In this document: piece after piece, positions 60,547-64,000 of the stretch
Layout of the letters: each line of letters opens with the position of its first letter
How positions within the stretch are numbered: position 1 is the stretch's first letter
Origin: Chryseobacterium koreense CCUG 49689
Lineage (GTDB): Bacteria > Bacteroidota > Bacteroidia > Flavobacteriales > Weeksellaceae
Direction of reading: 5' to 3'
DNA length: 64,000 bases
NCBI RefSeq assembly: GCF_001045435.1
Contig: NZ_LFNG01000002.1
Span: forward strand, 92,903 to 156,902
Notes under the pieces: generated by a model
What the model was told of the DNA's origin: nothing
Seen by the model: the letters and a program-made list of their open reading frames with translations, nothing else
The model's database searches: none
Made by a program: the position numbers and the translations under genes

Positions 60547-61536
60547 GTGAATTCACCCGAAAATAAATATCTTAAAAAGTCTCCATCCTCCGTGGAGGGT
60601 TTTAGAGAGGGGTCCAATCTCTTCGCTTACAGAATTTCGCAACTCGTGGGTTTCCTTTTGGGAGCCAGGGTTTTCGTGACGGTATTGCTGACTTTCGCGC
60701 TTTATGTTTCCACATTTTTCCTTTTTAACCAAGAGGAAAGTCTCAGGAATTTCGTGTTTGATTTCAGGGTGCACGGGATTATTTTCTGTGCGGTTCTCAG
60801 CATTTTGGCGGGCGGAATTATCAACCAGTTTTATGACCGCGAGAAAGACCGAATCACAAAACCTTTCCGAACCCGGCTGCAGACTTTCTTCAAGCAGAAA
60901 TATTTTCTATATGCCTATCTTTTGCTGAACACGGTTTCGCTCACCGTTGCATTTTTGATCTCGCCGCGGGTTTTCCTTTTCTTTCTGATTTACCAGTTTG
61001 TCATGTGGTTTTACAGCCATAAATTGAGTAAAATTCTGATCCTGAACAATATTACGTTTGTGAGTTTGACGCTTTATCCATTTTTTGGAATGCTGGTTTA
61101 TTACCAAACTTTTTCGATGAAGGTTTTTCTGATGGCGGTTTATATATTTTTAATGCTTTTAATCATCGACATCATCAAGGATACTTTGACTAAAAATGGA
61201 GACAAAGTTTTCGGTTACACTACAATTCCGAATTTCTTTGGCAAAAAAGTAACGAATGTGATTGTCGTTCTGCTGCTCATTTTCGCGCAACTGATTTCGG
61301 CGTTAGTGGTCTCCGAAAAGGGTTTGCACGGAATCCTGAGCTATTATTTTGCCTTCAGTATTTTCGTCCAGATTCTTTCGGTTTATTTGGTGCTCCTTAA
61401 AACGAAACATTCCAATTTCATTAACTTAAATATTTTGCGGGTATGGATTCTGATCGGAATTTTCGCAATGTTGGCGAATGGTATCCAGCAGAAATACGAA
61501 TTGCGAAATGCGAATTACGAATTGCGATCCCGATAA
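60547..61536 (+). CDS. UbiA family prenyltransferase
   Basis: This ~329-residue membrane protein has eight to nine helices and two Asp motifs: NQFYDREKDR (~92) and DIIKDTLTKNGDK (~215), which bind the Mg-diphosphate of the prenyl donor. The acceptor cannot be named. The best start is GTG 60547, but residues 9-22 (LKKSPSSVEGFREGS) are encoded by a short hairpin repeat at 60585-60600, and the last ~15 residues (YELRNANYELRSR) by a 7-bp array. Both ends of the protein thus look shaped by repeats. Confidence 0.85.
   Translation: MNSPENKYLKKSPSSVEGFREGSNLFAYRISQLVGFLLGARVFVTVLLTFALYVSTFFLFNQEESLRNFVFDFRVHGIIFCAVLSILAGGIINQFYDREKDRITKPFRTRLQTFFKQKYFLYAYLLLNTVSLTVAFLISPRVFLFFLIYQFVMWFYSHKLSKILILNNITFVSLTLYPFFGMLVYYQTFSMKVFLMAVYIFLMLLIIDIIKDTLTKNGDKVFGYTTIPNFFGKKVTNVIVVLLLIFAQLISALVVSEKGLHGILSYYFAFSIFVQILSVYLVLLKTKHSNFINLNILRVWILIGIFAMLANGIQQKYELRNANYELRSR
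60585..60600 (+). repeat. Hairpin repeat inside the UbiA gene start
   Basis: CCTCC-gt-GGAGG with outer A-T and T-G pairs; followed by TTTTAGAGAGGGG. Such CTCC/GGAGG hairpins look like dispersed intergenic repeats of Bacteroidota. Confidence 0.5.
61491..61527 (+). repeat. Heptamer array at the 3' end of the UbiA gene
   Basis: Five units GAAATAC, GAATTGC, GAAATGC, GAATTAC and GAATTGC, with CG dinucleotides exactly 7 bases apart. Coding for the protein C-terminus. Confidence 0.88.
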
Positions 61537-61659
61537 CTATCTGGAAGAATTCGAAACCTGTCTGCCGAGAGGAAGTTTGGAAGTACTCAAGAGTAACCGC
61601 AGAACCGAGTTTTGAATGGCAGGTGAACTTATTTCAAAAACCGTATTTCCGTATTTTAA

Positions 61660-61706
61660 TTCGTATGTCTATTTTCTAACTTCTAATTTCGTACTTCGCA
61701 ATTCCT
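61660..61706 (-). repeat. Heptamer array, inverted partner upstream of the pseudouridine synthase gene
   Basis: Seven units of TTCGTAC/TTCGCAA/TTCTAAT type; C recurs every 7 bases from 61662 to 61704. Inverted relative to 61491-61527, with 132 bases without a gene between. It ends in the -33 region of the next promoter. Confidence 0.9.
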
Positions 61707-61713
61707 AAAACCC

Positions 61714-61721
61714 TATCTTTG
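61714..61721 (+). promoter_or_regulatory. -7 box of the pseudouridine synthase gene
   Basis: TATCTTTG is an exact match, 17 bases before the ATG at 61739. Confidence 0.68.
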
Positions 61722-61738
61722 CAAAAAATTTTCAGAAA

Positions 61739-62836
61739 ATGAGCCGAGACAACGAAAAACCGAAAAGACCGAGAATTTCTTCCTCCAGACCAGCAAGACC
61801 TTCCGGCGGAAGTTCGCGAACTGCTTCCTCTCGACCAAGAAAATCTGAAGATTCGGAGGAAAAGAAAGAACCGAAAGCCAAAAGAGAACCAAGACTTTTG
61901 TCCCAGTCTGAAGCAAGATCTTTCGAAAGATCCATCGAAAGAACTTCAAGAAAACCAACAGGAAAGAGAACCGGCAAATCTTTTGATACCCGAGATAAAT
62001 ACGAAAAAGGCGACCGAAAATTCGGCCCCAAAAAGCCTTTCAATAAATTCGACGATAAAAACGAAGACCGCGCAAAATCTTTTGTTCAAAGGAGAAAGCT
62101 GAACAAAATTGATAAGGATTTGCACAAAGACACGATCCGTCTGAACAAATACATCGCCAATTCCGGAATCTGTTCCAGAAGAGAAGCCGATGAATTAATC
62201 ACCCAAGGATTGGTGCAAGTGAATGGAGTGGTGATCACCGAAATGGGATACCAAGTTCAGAAAACGGATAAAGTGGTTTTTGACGGACAGGGAATTACCC
62301 CCGAAAAACCGGTTTACGTTTTACTGAACAAACCGAAAGGGTACATCTCCACCACGAAAGATGAAAAAGCCAGAAAAACGGTGATGGATTTGGTGGCAAA
62401 CGCTTCACCATACCGACTTTTTCCCGTAGGAAGGTTAGACAGAACCACCACCGGTGTCATTCTTTTGACCAATGATGGACATTTGACCAAAAAGTTGACC
62501 CATCCTTCGTTTAACATGAAGAAAATCTACCACGTCACTTTGGACAGAAAACTCGACAGAGCTGATCTGAACGCCATTGCGGAAGGAATCCGGCTGGAAG
62601 AAGGAGTCGCGGAAGTGGACAACATTTCCTATATCGACGGAAAACCGAAGAACGAAGTCGGCATAGAAATCCACATCGGCTGGAACCGTGTGGTACGCAG
62701 AATTTTCCAGAAATTAGGTTATGAAGTGGAGTCTCTTGATCGAGTGATGTTCGCAGGATTGACCAAAAAGAACGTGAAACGCGGCTATTGGAGAATCTTG
62801 ACGGATTTGGAAGTGAACAATTTGAAGATGCTATAA
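61739..62836 (+). CDS. RsuA/RluB family pseudouridine synthase
   Basis: This 365-residue enzyme converts a uridine in rRNA to pseudouridine. Residues ~1-125 are a very basic, Ser/Arg/Lys-rich disordered extension typical of Bacteroidota. An S4 RNA-binding domain follows (~130-190, IRLNKYIANSGICSRREADELI), then the catalytic domain (~195-365) with LFPVGRLDRTTTGVILLTNDG, where the Asp is the nucleophile, and VVRRIFQKLGYEVESLDR. RluB modifies 23S rRNA and RsuA 16S; the presence of the RRIFQ pattern does not settle which. Confidence 0.93.
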   Translation: MSRDNEKPKRPRISSSRPARPSGGSSRTASSRPRKSEDSEEKKEPKAKREPRLLSQSEARSFERSIERTSRKPTGKRTGKSFDTRDKYEKGDRKFGPKKPFNKFDDKNEDRAKSFVQRRKLNKIDKDLHKDTIRLNKYIANSGICSRREADELITQGLVQVNGVVITEMGYQVQKTDKVVFDGQGITPEKPVYVLLNKPKGYISTTKDEKARKTVMDLVANASPYRLFPVGRLDRTTTGVILLTNDGHLTKKLTHPSFNMKKIYHVTLDRKLDRADLNAIAEGIRLEEGVAEVDNISYIDGKPKNEVGIEIHIGWNRVVRRIFQKLGYEVESLDRVMFAGLTKKNVKRGYWRILTDLEVNNLKML

Positions 62837-62857
62837 AGATCCCTGAATTCAGAATTA

Positions 62858-62886
62858 AAATTTCCCGCCTCTTGAGCGGGAAATTT
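62858..62886. terminator. Hairpin between convergent genes
   Basis: An 11-bp perfect stem (AAATTTCCCGC/GCGGGAAATTT) with a 7-base loop, 22 bases after the pseudouridine synthase stop and 44 before the end of the minus-strand DUF417 gene; it can serve both. Confidence 0.8.
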
Positions 62887-62929
62887 CATTAAACACTAAA
62901 AAACTAAACTATGAAATATTTTAAATTGC

Positions 62930-63520
62930 TTATTCAGCCGCTTGTCGTCTGCTCATTATTCTTTTAGCTGATTCTGATGCTACCACCAAACCCGCTCCCA
63001 TCATAATTATATCTTTAATGACGAGTCTTCCTGCTGCGGATAAATACGGAAATCCAAAGTCAGTTCCGCCTAAATTTGGAACCCAGGTTTCCGGTGTGGT
63101 AATAAGGAAACTCAACGTCACGATTGACATTCCGAAAGTCAACATTCCGCCCCAGATCCCGATTTTCGGAAACCATATTCCGAGCAGAACCAGAATTCCC
63201 AAAACCACGATCACTGTTCCCAAACCATAGGAGAAAACATAAGTGCCGTTTGCTTTATGCCATTCGATATTTTCGGGAACTACTTCGCCTTCCTTGTTTT
63301 TGTGGAGTTTGTAATTATCGGCATCGCTTACCTTTTTATTGAGCATGAAACTCATCACGGGCGAGTTTGCGACGAATGGAATAATGCCGTCCGCTTCGTA
63401 CTGAAAAGCCTTTAAACCGCCAATCCACGCCATCACGATGAATATTCCGATTCTTACAAAATTGATCAATTGTCGCTGCGAACCAGCCAAAAAATGAGTA
63501 ATCTTTTCCATATCTTTCAT
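62930..63520 (-). CDS. DUF417 (YkgB/RclC-like) membrane protein
   Basis: This ~196-residue inner-membrane protein has four helices. RIGIFIVMAWIGGLKAFQYEADGIIPFVANSP is the family hallmark, cited by GGLKAFQYEA and VANSP; later segments are VIVVLGILVLLGIW, GMLTFGMSIVTLSFLITTPETW and a final RLVIKDIIMMGAGLVV. E. coli RclC of this family belongs to a reactive-chlorine defence operon. The ATG at 63520 (or 63511) is used; a longer frame to 63694 would start with GTG and adds an unrelated basic stretch. Confidence 0.87.
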   Translation of the reverse strand: MKDMEKITHFLAGSQRQLINFVRIGIFIVMAWIGGLKAFQYEADGIIPFVANSPVMSFMLNKKVSDADNYKLHKNKEGEVVPENIEWHKANGTYVFSYGLGTVIVVLGILVLLGIWFPKIGIWGGMLTFGMSIVTLSFLITTPETWVPNLGGTDFGFPYLSAAGRLVIKDIIMMGAGLVVASESAKRIMSRRQAAE

Positions 63521-64000
63521 CAAAAAAGCTTTGCAATTTGCAGAAGTAATCCTTAAAGAAAACCTTTGTGCAAAGCGTTGCGGTTTTTTACTTTCTAGAT
63601 TTTCTTTCAAACAACTTTGCAAAAATACTTCTGATCCAACCCCCAAAAAATGGAAAAATCTGCCCATTGCATAGACAGATTTGGATTTTTTCACTAAATA
63701 CTTTCCCTTTCTGTAGATAAGAAAAATCGAAAATCAAACTTAATCTCAAATGCTGTAAAAAAATCTTTGTCTATCGTCAATAAGCGATAGCGCCTTTGTT
63801 TAAAATATTTATAAATCTTTGTTTGGCCATTTGCGAGTATTTCTTTTTCGAGTGTTTCGCAAAGAGAAATATTTCTCACAAAAAACAGTGTTTTGCAGCA
63901 CGCTTCATCAGCGAACTTTTTCGCAATCTTTGCTTTCTCCAATATGCAGATTAATATTAAAATCTTTGCGTTGAATTATTATAAAGAAATCATTCGTGCA
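63521..64000. other. Intergenic region to the window end
   Basis: About 480 AT-rich bases with no gene that can be supported. A minus-strand frame at 63694-63942 (82 codons) is low in complexity and unrecognised. Confidence 0.4.

Noticed and set aside
63694..63942. 82-codon minus-strand gene near the window end
   Set aside because: Low complexity, no family, no promoter or ribosome site; overlaps only AT-rich intergenic DNA.
1..64000. tRNA, rRNA and insertion sequences
   Set aside because: I looked for cloverleaf-like arms, conserved rRNA blocks and transposase motifs and saw none; a covariance-model search would be decisive.

Overview
The window is AT-rich bacterial chromosome from the Bacteroidota, most likely family Weeksellaceae (Chryseobacterium, Kaistella or Epilithonimonas type). 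The evidence is type IX secretion sorting domains, the promoter -7 box TAnnTTTG in front of many genes, few Shine-Dalgarno sites, mevalonate-pathway isoprenoid synthesis and a TonB-dependent receptor. No rRNA, tRNA, CRISPR array, prophage or transposase was recognised.

Layout. 1-5.1 kb: two T9SS cargo genes with near-identical 3' ends and terminators. 5.2-8 kb: PadR regulator, PspC membrane protein, a possible 21-residue peptide and an HD hydrolase. 8-21 kb, all minus strand: CPA2 antiporter, TonB receptor, a COG4705-like membrane protein, a PepSY-like lipoprotein with the magnesium ATPase MgtA, a cytochrome-c-type lipoprotein, and MprF with a VirJ/AcvB-like lipoprotein (a probable lysyl-phosphatidylglycerol make/remove pair). 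21-25.7 kb: a tolC-macA-macB(ATPase)-macB(permease) efflux operon behind a palindromic candidate operator. 25.9-29.4 kb: a GH18/deacetylase/GT2 gene broken by one in-frame TGA. 29.6-31.1 kb: small orphan genes and nine tandem 21-bp repeats. 31.3-37.6 kb: a MarR-headed fatty acid beta-oxidation operon (marR-fadJ-fadA-fadE). 37.6-41.5 kb: FecCD-type ABC transporter, TlpA-like thioredoxin and a PaaE-like reductase. 41.5-46.1 kb: SanA-like protein, uridine kinase, FtsB-like protein, methylmalonyl-CoA mutase small subunit, a methyltransferase and a small lipoprotein. 46.2-57.3 kb: two four-helix-bundle (23S IVS-type) genes among 7-bp-period arrays, an M20 peptidase, an SDR, etfBA, a histidine kinase, a bifunctional nuclease, a nucleoside transporter, a toxin-antitoxin pair with a broken toxin, and a second thiolase. 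57.3-64 kb: a UMF1-type transporter broken by one TAA, an intact RelE/ParE pair, mevalonate kinase, UbiA prenyltransferase, a pseudouridine synthase and a DUF417 protein.

Two patterns stand out. First, a palindrome with core ATACTATGCATGCATAGTAT occurs twice in front of the MarR-fad operon and once, nearly unchanged, in front of etfBA 12 kb away. This suggests one small regulon joining beta-oxidation to its electron acceptor. Second, degenerate tandem arrays with an exact 7-bp period and an NNGANNN core occur at four regions (33.1-33.3, 46.2-47.0, 56.8-57.3 and 61.5-61.7 kb). They often come as inverted pairs, abut or enter coding ends, and twice accompany a four-helix-bundle gene. Three genes are visibly inactivated: the GT2 fusion, the UMF1 transporter and one toxin.
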